Of a stretch of DNA of 64,000 nucleotides, positions 54,701-64,000 are shown piece after piece (position 1 is the first letter of the stretch; every line of letters starts with the position of its first letter). Under the pieces are notes generated by a model. It saw only the letters and a list, made by a program, of their open reading frames with translations. It made no database searches and was not told the DNA's origin. The DNA lies in the NCBI RefSeq assembly GCF_050003625.1, contig NC_134398.1:111514145-111578144 (forward strand). The letters run 5' to 3'. The translations under genes and the position numbers were made by a program. The DNA is from Haematobia irritans (Eukaryota > Arthropoda > Insecta > Diptera > Muscidae).

Positions 54701-55081
54701 AATAAATTAATGATTTTTCAAGCTCGAGGTCTTTTTTCAATATTTATCTTTCCCAATATTTCGCGATTGCCATATTGATCGCTTCTTCAGGGGGTCTACA
54801 ATAGATTTTAAGAAATTACATTTCATAAATATCACAGTATTAAAAAACAATTATAAAATTTTTAAATAAGTCTATAAATTATTGACTGAAAGAAAATAGT
54901 TTATAGACTTATTTAAAAATTTTATAATTTTTTTTAATACTGTGATATTAATGAAATGTAATTTCTTAAAATCTATTGTAGACCCCCTGAAGAAGCGATT
55001 CAATATGGCAATCGCGAAATATTGGGAAAAATAAATAAAATATTCAAAAAAGACCTCGAGCTTGAAAATCATTAATTTATT
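54701..55081. repeat. Long, nearly perfect hairpin (arms ~180 bp, loop ~21 bp)
   Basis: 54701-54878 is the reverse complement of 54900-55081 with only a few mismatches and short gaps (start aataaattaatgatttttca, stem end aataagtctataaa). Loop is 54879-54899. There is no frame. It could be a fold-back MITE or a hairpin RNA locus. Confidence 0.88.
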
Positions 55082-55526
55082 ATTAATAACACAAGTCTAC
55101 ACTCAAAATGTACACTTGATGAGAGCCAACTTTTCTTATGTATTTTGTTTTAACAGTAAATTTTAATTGTTGATATTATAGCGATTTTGCTCCATGTAAT
55201 ATTCCCATAAGCATCCGGAAAAATGCTGTACGCATGGATTATTCAGCGCGATCATGACCTCCAGCAACAATGGATTTCCAATAATCGTAAACGCCATAAA
55301 ATAACCTATAGAGACTTTTAAAACAAAGTAAGTGTATTATTTTTGTTTTAAAGGCTTATGATCTCCATTTGAACCTAAACCATAGGATATCATTTAATCC
55401 TAACCAATGGGAAGAAGTTTCATAGAAGTAATCAAACGGCATGGCTATAGTATCAACAATTAATTTTTATAGTTAGAAGTTACAAAAACTTTACATTTTT
55501 TTTAAATATATGAGACACTTACACCC
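55082..55526. other. AT-rich spacer
   Basis: No feature recognised in ~445 bp. Confidence 0.35.
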
Positions 55527-55735
55527 TTGTTCTGGTTTACGAATTCGCAAAACGCAAAATTTTTCTCAACCTCTATTTTCTGAACCATAATGATAAATAA
55601 TACGAAATTTGTATAAATAGTTCTTATCGATAAGAAATTTAACTGGAACAAATTTCATGACAAAACATGGAATGGTTCAAAAGTTATTGAAAATGCAAAA
55701 TTTTGCGTTTTGCGAAGTCGTAAACCAAAACATGG
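55527..55735. mobile_element. MITE with ~30-bp inverted ends
   Basis: Left end tggtttacgaattcgcaaaa then cgcaaaatttt pairs with the right end (aaaattttgcgttttgcgaagtcgtaaacca, 55698-55728). About 210 bp, non-coding. No clear target duplication. Confidence 0.7.
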
Positions 55736-56067
55736 AGGCAAGTTCATTTTACTATCGTATGTTCCTCCATATCTTTATGCACTTTGTATTACTTTTTGTT
55801 TTTTGTAGATGTCCAGTTTCTCAATAATGCATCTTAACTTTGCAATAAATTATTTGGAATATGGCGCTTTTTCCATTTTCTTCTTCTTGATTTTTTGTCA
55901 GCACATTTTGACAATTCGAAACTAAACGATAATCGATAGCTATCGATTATATATTTATCGTATACAAATCTGACCGATTGGACACACTGTACGATTTCTT
56001 TCCCACACCGGCATTCCGTCCGGAATAACTGATAGTCTGTAAAGCGCATAAAGTAAATAGACGCGTT
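55736..56067. other. Spacer left of the BEL/Pao LTR
   Basis: AT-rich sequence with an aatcgatagctatcgatt palindrome at about 55930-55948, a site type bound by BEAF/DREF-like factors in flies (inference). No gene. Confidence 0.35.
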
Positions 56068-56562
56068 TGTTGCGGCACGGTTGGCTGAGTCGAGTTTAAA
56101 TGAAACACAAAATGTTTAAGAGCACTCCATGTGCCATATATTTACAATTTATTAAAGTTAAACCTTCGCGATATAAATAGCGAGAGCGCTTTAAAATAAT
56201 TTTGTACTTGACCGTGCCTATTAATCGACTGATATGTCCAAACTCATTTGTCCTCTTGCTAGGTGGTAGCTGTTGATTGGCATACGTGACAAATGAATAT
56301 GGACCGCTAGAATTCTATGCGGAGTTGAATATCATAAACAAATATGAAAGTAAAAGGAATTACAATAAATAGGCAGACATGTATATGTGTATGTACATAT
56401 GAAGAAGTAAATAGAAAATATTTGTTACATTATTATATGTACATAGTAACTTTTGCAAATTCTAATGGGATGTATTCCTATTACAATTATTAAAAATCAA
56501 AATGAAAAATATTTTAATAAATCAATATAATAATTTTATCTCGTGGATATATGGCGGCAACA
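56068..56562 (-). mobile_element. 3' LTR of a BEL/Pao element
   Basis: 495 bp. On the minus strand it starts TGTTGCCGCC right after a polypurine tract and ends GTGCCGCAACA, so the ends are inverted TGTTGC...GCAACA. AATAAA sites are present. No matching 5' LTR lies beyond 62067 in the window, so the target duplication cannot be tested. Confidence 0.75.
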
Positions 56563-56573
56563 TTTCCCTCCTC
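56563..56573 (-). other. Polypurine tract of the BEL/Pao element
   Basis: GAGGAGGGAAA on the minus strand directly precedes the LTR TG; it would prime plus-strand synthesis. Confidence 0.7.
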
Positions 56574-56596
56574 GTAAATGAGTCCAATGGATGAGT

Positions 56597-57819
56597 TTAC
56601 TTCGCTGTAATGCCGACATCCAATTTTGCTAATTTTGTTGCTGGCCGTTGGTAAACACTATTTGCTGTTTGGACTGTTGCTTGGCGCACTTGCCCGTCTT
56701 TGGCAATAACCGTTTCCACAATTCTTCCGTTTGGCCAGCAATGGCATGGTAGGTTATCAATAATAATTACGATATCGCCGACTTTTAGTGGTGCCGCTTT
56801 TTCAAACCATTTTCCCCTTCGTGTGAGTGTACTCTTTAAGCCAACGCTTCCAACATTTATCTGCAAAGAGTTGAATTTGATGCCACCGTTTTCGTAGATC
56901 GGCTCGTTCGAAATTTTCCGTTTTGTGACCATCGGATGATCCAAGTAATAAATGATTTGGGGTCAATGCTTTATCGTCGCTCGATTCTAATGACACGAAT
57001 GTAAGAGGCCTTGAGTTTACCATAAACTCGACTTCAGCAAATGCGTTTTTAAGTGTTTCGTCGGTGAATGTCATCTGTGGGCATATTTGGTAAAGTGCTG
57101 TTTTAACTGAACGCACTAGTCTCTCCCAGGCTCCACCCATATGTGGCGCTGATTGCGGCGGATTGAATACCCATCTTATGCCATCGAGTGACTTTGACAT
57201 CATGTTGTAGTTAATTTCAGTTGCGAGAACTTTCGATGCAGACTTAAAATTGGAACTGTTATCTAAACTATGTGCAATTTCGAGATGCAGAGCTCGAACT
57301 GTAAGGCACCTGAATAGTACACCCCATCTCTTTTCTCTTTTTCTTCCAACTGTTACATATAATGGGCCGAAGTAGTCAAAGTAGACGTGGTATATGGTAT
57401 TTGCTTTTAATGTTGTTGATGACGGTCTCATGTGATATATGGTGAAAGGTTTCATGGATATGACGAACAAGAAGAGTAGTCACATGATGATTTGCAGGCA
57501 GTATTACAACGTCTTCGGGGTTAAGGAATGACGTGCGACCTTTGGCTCTTAATACGCCTCCGTCATCTAAAAAGACATTAAAAGAAATTAGTTTACTGTC
57601 TTTTTGTATAAGCTTACCATTTTTTAAACAATGTATTTCTTCGCGAAATTCGATTTGTTGTGCATATTTGAATAAAGTGGATTTAGCTTGATATACCATA
57701 TCGTAGGAAACTTGATTTGGCAGATTGTCTTCTTTGCGCTTCATCTTCAGCCTTTTTACGTAAAGTATAAACGTAGCTACAGCTCGATACAGTCTCCTCC
57801 AATTGGAAAAATATTGCAC
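56597..57819 (-). pseudogene. BEL/Pao integrase
   Basis: The HHCC region with HVTTLLVRHIHETFHHISHETV lies in 57376-57600. After a frameshift near 57380-57470 the catalytic core continues in 56802-57380: YFDYFGPLYV (first Asp), RALHLEIAHSLD (second Asp) and GGAWERLVRSVK (Glu). A C-terminal SH3-like part reads APLKVGDIVIIID and PNGRIVETV before the stop at 56597, reached by another frameshift near 56810-56940. The cysteine pair of the zinc region falls at the first frameshift. The lesions make it inactive. Confidence 0.85.
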
Positions 57820-57821
57820 AT

Positions 57822-59537
57822 TTAAAGTAGCAGCTGAATATGAAGAAAATGATGTCTAATTTCGTCATTGCCGCACACGTCTAATTTCACACATTCTGGC
57901 CAAGTTGACTTGCTTTCGCGAAGAAATTGGGGTCCCGTGAACCACATTGAAACATTCCAATTATGCTGATATTTTGTTGCAAGATCTGCAGGATTCATTT
58001 TTGATGGTACCCATCGCCATTGTGTTACATTTGTGACTTCCAATATTTCACCTACACGGTGCATTACAAATTGTTGAAACTTTTTGGGATCCATACGAAG
58101 CCACTGTAAAACTGTTTTGGAGTCTGTCCAGAAGTATTTCGATGTGAAATTTAATCGGCTAATTTCGAGAACTTTTTGTGCAATTCTCACTCCAATAATA
58201 GCAGCTTGCAGCTCTAATCTGGGAATAGACATTGGTTTCAATGGAGCTACCTTAGATTTGCCTGCAATTATGGCAACATCACACTGGTGTTGACTGAAGT
58301 CCCGGATGTAGCAAACGGCTGCGTAAGCATCTTCACCCGCATCAACGAATGTGTGCAATTCTATTTCCGTTGCTTCATTTAAATATTGGGAGTAACATCT
58401 TGGAATCTCAACAGCTGATATACGGTCGATTGCAGCTTTCCAATTTTGCCATTTAATATATAAACAGTTGCGGATTTCGTCATCCCAATTGATGTCAGAT
58501 CGCCAGACTTCTTGAAGAATTTTGAGTGTTGTTGTATAACTTGATATAAAGCCCAGTGGATCGAAAATAGACATCAGAGCTTGCAACAGTTCTCTCTTCG
58601 TGGGAATTGTTTCTGTGGTGAGTATATCTCGCCGAAGTCTGACAAATCTGAAAATGTATACAAAAACATCTTTATTGGGGTCCCAAAACATACCCAACAT
58701 CTTTTCAGTATTTGTGAGGCCTTTTGGCGTTTTTTCGGCAGAAGTTATCTCTTCGAGGTAGTTGGTGACTGCGTCATTATTCGAAGACCAGTTTCGAATG
58801 TGAAATCCAGCAGCGGCGTGAATCAATTTTACTTGTGACGCTAATTCGATGGCTTCTTCTTCGCTGTCTACACTGTCAATAAAATCATCACCATAGTGGT
58901 TGTGTTGAATGGCAGTTACCGCGCGGGTATATTTGTCCTTGAATTGATCAGCATTGAAATCTCGGACGTAATGTGCTATACATGGAGCACATGAAATTCC
59001 AAATGTTAATGAACACATTATATAAACACTCGGATTCTCCGGAAGATCATTTTTGTCCCACCACAGGATTCTTTGAGTGTGTATGTCGCTTTCTCTAACT
59101 TTTATTTGGTGAAACATTTCTTCTATATCTCTGCAAACTGCAACTTTACCCACTCGGAAATTTAGCAACACATTTACAAGGGTTTTTAATAGATCAGGTC
59201 CGCTGTACATATAGTCATTGAGACAAGCGCCATTACTTTTGGCAGCGGCATCCCAGACCATTCTTATTTTTCCCGGCTTGTTTGGGTTTTTAATTAAAAA
59301 TATTGGTAAGTACTACAGTCGTTCAGTCGATTTATTTATATACTCAGCATTCAGTTTCTTTGCGTAGCCTTTTGCAAGTAAATTATCAATTTGACTTTGT
59401 AGCACAATTTTCAAATTTGGATCTTTTGAAAACTTTTTGTTCAAACACATGAGGCGCTTATATGCATTATCATAACTTTCCACCAGTTTACTCACATGAT
59501 TTTTCCACAACAAACCCACCTCATAATGGTCGTCCAC
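57822..59537 (-). pseudogene. BEL/Pao reverse transcriptase and RNase H
   Basis: RT begins in the frame at 59537 (LWKNHVSKLVESYDNAYKRL); a stop and a short deletion occur at about 59313. It then runs openly from about 59300 to 57822: NKPGKIRMVWDAAAKSNG, CRDIEEMFHQIKV, the catalytic HYGDDFIDS and PTKRELLQALMSIFDPLGF. RNase H follows (HTFVDAGEDAYAAVCY, KSKVAPLKPMSIPRLELQAA, YFWTDSKTVLQWL). The active-site tetrad is YGDD. Sequence continues into the integrase after a stop near 57822. Confidence 0.85.
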
Positions 59538-59706
59538 TTTTCGACACGTAGTCCTCAGCGTCTCGATGGTTTAACAAAGTTGTCTGCTGCCCGTTACCAT
59601 GAGGGCCTTGGATTGTCCATCCTAATCTTGTTTTTGTCGCTATTGGTTGATTCCACAAACCTTATCTTATTTTCAGCGGCACTGCAATTTTCCAGTTGTC
59701 TGCACC

Positions 59707-60471
59707 TTAATTGCACCTCAATATTGTTGGTTTAATCCTTCTATACGATTTAATAGGCACTCCTCCTAGATAGGGATATTTCGCAATCAAATCGTCCATA
59801 TCTAGCGATTGCGTCGGAAGATATAAATTTTCCACTGTATGGACACCATTAAGCATATATTTTGATCCATTTTCTGGGTTCAAAATGTTTATAGATGCTT
59901 GAACTGAAGATTCGTCTACACGCGAAGTGTTGCCACTCCATTTTAGGCAAAGTGGTTTGTTGACACCATTTGCATCGAGTGAGTCGAACATGTCCTTTTC
60001 AATTAGAGTAACTGACGAACCTTCATCGAGGAAGGCGAATGTATCGATGTAACCACATTTCCTTTGAAATCGTATAGGCAAAATTCTAAACAAGGCCTGT
60101 TGATCATTTTTACAAGAATGTGAGTTTATTGATCCACTACTTATATTTTCGTGTTGTTGTCTCGAAGACGATGCTGCCTCAACGTTGAAATTTTTATGAA
60201 GCAAACGATGATGCTTTGCATGACAACCATCAATTCCGCATTCGGTGTTCATAAAACACTTTCTTTTATGCTTATTTAAACATTGACGGCACAATTTATT
60301 TTCTTTCACAAACTTCCACTTATCGTCCAAATTCAATTCCTTGAACTGGTAGCACATTGAAATTTTATGTTCACCTTTTTCACAATATAGACAACTTCTA
60401 TTTCTTTGGGGACTTTCTTGTGTGTGAGTATTAATTGATGCACTTTTACTCATTGGGACAGTTGACACCAC
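59707..60471 (-). pseudogene. BEL/Pao zinc-knuckle and protease region
   Basis: Zinc knuckles (CLYCEKGEHKISMC; CRQCLNKHKRKCF; CGIDGCHAKHHRLLH) precede an aspartic-protease-like domain with TFAFLDEGSSVTLIE. The active site is Asp-Glu-Gly instead of Asp-Ser/Thr-Gly. Residues VPIKSYRRIKPTILRCN end the frame at 59707. The continuation (WKIAVPL, NQPIATKTRLGWTIQGP) is in other frames at 59540-59690. Confidence 0.8.
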
Positions 60472-62067
60472 TGTGCTAGCGGCATCTGCAATTTGAAAAA
60501 TTCAATCACTAAATGTTTTTAATATTGGAGTTTCATCACTTTTAGGAAACATAGCCCAATTTAATTTGTACTGTCTAGAAAGCTTATCTACCAGCTCTTT
60601 TACCAACATAGGGTTGTTCATATGAGCCTCCATTTTACAAGCTTCCATGGTAGAGTATATATTTTTTACACAATGCATATTCGATCATGGACTCAAGTTT
60701 TTCTTTGGGCGGTGGAAAACGTCTTGCTTTTTCAACAACTCTTTCCAAAATATGTTCTGGTCGTCCAAAACACATTCTTAAAGTCTGGATGATCTTGGGC
60801 ACCATTGTAGGTAACATAAGCTTACTTTTAACCATGGCTGAACAAGAAGGTTAAATCATGGGCCCATGTGATTACAATTTTTTTATTTCGACAAAATTTT
60901 AAGATGTCAAAATCATATGTTTATGGTAGTTGCAGCTCTCCAAATAACATTGCATAGCAAATGCATCTCAAACAAAATCACACATTCATAGCTGGAGAAT
61001 TATTCGAAGATGAATTGAGTATCTTGATAACATATTCCAGACCCAAAATACAGTTTTTAAACTGCATCATGAATTGTTTTTGTTAATAGCTGTCGAAGAG
61101 CCATTTGACTGACCAATGCCATACGATTCTTTTATCAGCTGATTTTGACTTCTTAAAATTGTAAACACCATATTGAAATTTTTGTTTTTGTTATCGTGAT
61201 TCAACCTCCTTATTCAGCCATGCTTTTAAACATTTCCTTGGCCCTACCTTTTAAACAGGCTTGAAGTCGTATCAAGTTATCTGCGTGAGAGTAACCAGCT
61301 ACTGTAGTGCTGTTTTTAAATGAGCTAATAAAAAGCGGCCATTCTTTCGGATCGCCGGAGAAGGATGGCAGATCTCGTGGAATTGATTGACGAGCAGCCA
61401 GTTGTGATGGTGTTGGTCCGGAAAATAAATTCCAACTTAATCCCAAATTGAAAGTGTTTTGTTGCGGGGGGCATTAAGTCCAGCTTGTGAAAGAATTTGG
61501 TATTTCTTTTCTAGGAATTCCTGCTGCATACGTTGCTGTTCTTCCAACAACTTTAGTTGCAGCTCAACGTTCGATGTAGTTTGGGAATTGGTTTGCATAG
61601 AAACTCTTTTTGGTTGGTTGCTGCTTGTTGGAAATGAAAATGTCGCAGCAGACGATGTGGATGTGGCCGCATACACTGGCGCAATATTATTGATAGTACC
61701 TGATGTGAAGTTTTGATTTGATTTTGGCAGTGATGGTCTCGAAGACGGAGTATTGCCTCGTTGGTTTCCGTTGCTGCCCCTCACCTACAATATTTGGTGA
61801 CGACGTTGCTTGCGGCTTATTAAGTTGATTTGCTGTGGAACAAGGAGGATGGTTGTTTGTTGTTTGTGTTGTACTCGTACTTTCGCCTAACCCAATGTGG
61901 GAATACATATCACAATTCCAACTCACATCTGCTACCCCACTCTTTACTGCAACACAATCAAAGTGGTACCATAGGTTACATTTGTCGCATTGTACCATGC
62001 GATCGTTGTCCACTTGATTACACTTTTTGCAGTTAAATTCACCATCAATTTCACTATTTTCATGCAT
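60472..62067 (-). pseudogene. BEL/Pao gag with N-terminal PHD-like finger
   Basis: The start is the ATG at 62067. Residues 13-55 form a PHD-like finger (FNCKKCNQVDNDRMVQCDKC, NLWYHFDC). A low-complexity Ser/Thr/Gln linker and a Gln/Glu-rich coiled coil (LLEEQQRMQQEFLEKK, ~61530-61570) follow, then the DUF1759-type core: LPSFSGDPKEWPLFISSF (61345-61395) and LKGRAKEMFKSM. The frame is interrupted at 60836-61205 by unrelated AT-rich sequence and resumes as LPTMVPKIIQTLRMCFGRPE (60755-60820). N-terminal PHD fingers occur in several insect BEL/Pao gags (known). Frameshifts at ~61740 and ~61440 and the insertion inactivate it. Confidence 0.82.
60841..61204. other. Insertion in BEL/Pao gag
   Basis: About 365 bp of AT-rich non-coding sequence splits the gag domain. 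Short matching stretches at its ends (ccatggctgaacaagaaggtt on the left, aacctccttattcagccatg on the right) are inverted, so it is probably a MITE. Confidence 0.55.
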
Positions 62068-62272
62068 ATTTATTTAATATATCAACCAAGTTCTTTTTTT
62101 CTTTCTTATTGTTTCGCTACGAGCGTAGTTTTATTCGCGTGGAACACTTCGAATATTTTCACTTTAACAAATGTTACTTTTATTTGTGACAATGTCTTTT
62201 TACTTGACTTCGCGCACAATATAAAAATTAAAATATACACGTAAAAATTATTTTAAAGATTGTGTTGAAATA
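62068..62272. other. 5' leader side of the BEL/Pao element, LTR not found
   Basis: Sequence upstream of the gag start with gttttattcgcgtggaacac near 62130. It does not match the 3' LTR, so either the leader is longer than usual or the 5' LTR has been lost to the tandem repeat that follows. Confidence 0.35.
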
Positions 62273-62780
62273 GTTGAAAATAGTTGATGTTCTAACAAAA
62301 AGTACTTTTACCCCCATTAACTTTTCTCCTCTCACAGATGAGCTACGCCCATGGGGCTTTCACTGGGGGATGCTCCAAGGGTGCAGCTACCTACGTATAC
62401 CCACTTTAGTTCGTTGTCGTGGGGTCTAAATAGGCGAAAATCAGTGTTGAAAATAGTTGATATTCTAATAAAAAGTACTTTTACCCCCATTAACTTTTCT
62501 CCTGTCGCAGATGAGCTACGCCCATGGGGCTTTCACTGGGGGATGCTCCAAGGGTGCAGCTACCTACGTATACCCACTTTAGTTCGTTGTCGTGGGGTCT
62601 AAATAGGCGAAAATCAGTGTTGAAAATAGTTGATATTCTAACAAAAAGTACTTTTACCCCCATTAACTTTTATCCTCTCACAGATGAGCTACGCCCATGG
62701 GACTTTCACTGGGGGATGCTCCAAGGGTGCAGCTACCTACGTATACCCACTTTAGTTCATTGTCGTGGGGTGTAAATAAA
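62273..62780. repeat. Three tandem copies of a 173-bp unit
   Basis: Units start at 62273, 62446 and 62619 with gttgaaaatagttgatgttc/attc. They are about 97 percent alike by eye and moderately GC-rich (ctcacagatgagctacgccc; atgctccaagggtgcagcta). Frames in them (83 codons) run across unit borders and are by-products of the repeat. Confidence 0.92.
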
Positions 62781-63040
62781 AAATTAAAAAAAATTCTGGT
62801 GGTTTGTGTCTTGGCTAAAAACAACTTTAACTTCACACCCTTCACTTTGTGGAGTACAATTTAGTTAAATTTTCGCACGAAGTAGTTTGTTCTTCCTATA
62901 AATCAATTTATTTTTTATGTGCAATTAATAATCTACATTTTTAACCCTCCGTTATACACATGTTTCGATAGTCACATTCGTAACACATGAGGCCTGGCCA
63001 GACCCACACCCAGAGAAATTTGGTTTTATGATGCATAAAA
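62781..63040. other. Spacer without a recognised feature
   Basis: AT-rich sequence after the triplication; nothing recognised. Confidence 0.35.
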
Positions 63041-63251
63041 TTAACAAAATCTAACAACAACTAGCGGACTTATAATTTTTTTGGTAAAAGACCGAAAATA
63101 CCAAATCAACATATCAACGCTGTTTTCCACATGGCATAAAATGTACAGTTATATCTTTGTTTCTACTCATTTTGTTTTGGGCGTTGATTTGGTCTTTTCG
63201 GTCTTTTACCAAAAAAATTATCAGTCCGCTATTTGTTGTCAGATTTTGTTA
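63041..63251. mobile_element. MITE with ~60-bp inverted ends
   Basis: ttaacaaaatctaacaacaa then ctagcggac..ttataatttttttggtaaaagaccg on the left pairs with cggtcttttaccaaaaaaat and following bases on the right. Total 211 bp, so most of the element is stem. Confidence 0.78.
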
Positions 63252-64000
63252 AGTAAGGGCTTAATTTCTTTGTAAAGATTCCATGTTAGCATCGTGTTTT
63301 ATATTTTATGTGAATTTTTATATGTTTTTTTCTGCCACATTTTTACTAAAAAACGCCATTTTTAACCTTTTTAAGGCGCCAACATCCAAACTTCTTACCC
63401 GATTTGAAAATTTTCTGAGAATGAGTTGTAATTTTCTTTAATTTGAGTAGTATTAGGATCAAAAAGGTCAAAGAAAACGAAAGATATGCTCAAAATTGTA
63501 GGTGTACCTCTAAAAATTAAAAAAATTGTATCTCTAAAACCAATCGACAGAAAATTTTAAAACTCATTTTCGTGTTTCGTAGGTCAAAATCAATAAGAAA
63601 AAATAGAAACAAATCACAAAACGACTGTTGGCTAGTGTTATAGGACGGGCGTAAAGTAGTTGTTGCAACAAATAAACATTTATATCAACATCGACATGGT
63701 AAATTTGCAAAACGGGGAACAGCATTTACTTGATAATAGTCCGCAATACATTGAATAAAGTTTATCCCATAGAAAAGAGTTGCCTTCAGGTAAGTATCGC
63801 ACCGATTTATAAAAAAGGAATATTACAAATTTTCCATAAAAATTGCAGGCTTCATACTTTTTACGGCAAGCGAGCTTTTTTTTATTGTATTAAGAATACA
63901 CACAGAAAAAAAATGTCTCGTAAATTTAAGAAGATTTTTACAAAAATTTATTACAAGAATTTTCCAGAATTTTAGTTCATTTTTCGTATCTTTAACGAAA
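63252..64000. other. AT-rich end of the window without a gene
   Basis: No convincing coding frame or repeat. Short frames at the end (63730-63975) look random. Confidence 0.35.

Noticed and set aside
62351..62775. Two 83-codon overlapping frames with near-identical products
   Set aside because: They arise from the 173-bp tandem repeat and differ only as the repeat units do.

Overview
The window looks like nuclear DNA of a brachyceran fly, probably a muscoid/calyptrate (inference). Grounds: an intron-split ortholog of the eukaryotic gene UBR7; a mariner whose 27-bp ends and protein are close to the Himar1/irritans group known from the horn fly; BEL/Pao, LOA and L2/jockey-like retroelements; and several copies of an AT-rich repeat with about 158-bp internal units of a kind familiar from muscoid genomes. 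There are no bacterial-type operons.

Only one host gene is supported: UBR7 (minus strand, two exons, 22967-22031 and 19775-19399, 437 codons). Its 2.25-kb intron carries a SINE and a small tandem repeat. Almost everything else is transposable elements in many layers.

Layout. 1-5187: remnant of a DNA transposon with subterminal repeats, holding two LINE copies; one is near full length (1097-4563, 16-bp target duplication) and carries a 2A-like motif. 5387-6011: solo Ty3/gypsy-type LTR (625 bp, ATAT duplication) with a clear core promoter. 6974-7884: broken Tc1 transposase. 8137-8868: LINE 3' fragment. 10231-11693: large snap-back element. 12411-12762: intact tRNA-derived SINE with 14-bp target duplication. 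13480-18800: a nest five levels deep (AT-rich repeat > Himar-like mariner > CAC-ended transposon > CCCAAT snap-back family > Harbinger-like MITE). 19399-23000: UBR7. 23475-25006: inverted-repeat element. 26648-31570: two broken BEL/Pao elements, with MITEs. 31573-33025: palindromic double MITE. 33100-40950: overlapping MITEs and snap-back elements. 40952-46617: a LOA-clade LINE with intact ORF1 and broken ORF2, itself carrying a 65-bp insertion of its own 3' end and a DD41D mariner. 47165-55735: repeats, a second DD41D copy, Harbinger-like MITEs and a 380-bp hairpin. 56068-62067: a degenerate BEL/Pao element on the minus strand with a 3' LTR. 62273-62780: triplicated 173-bp repeat.

The most informative points are relations between elements. 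The SINE shares its last ~75 bp and a (TTAGG)n-type tail with the LOA LINE, suggesting the LINE mobilises the SINE. Several MITE families can be defined from nested insertions that preserve the empty site: 3-bp duplications for the AGGCCGGTA families, 2-bp AA/TT duplications for two CCC-ended families, and 2-bp CG for the CAC-ended element.
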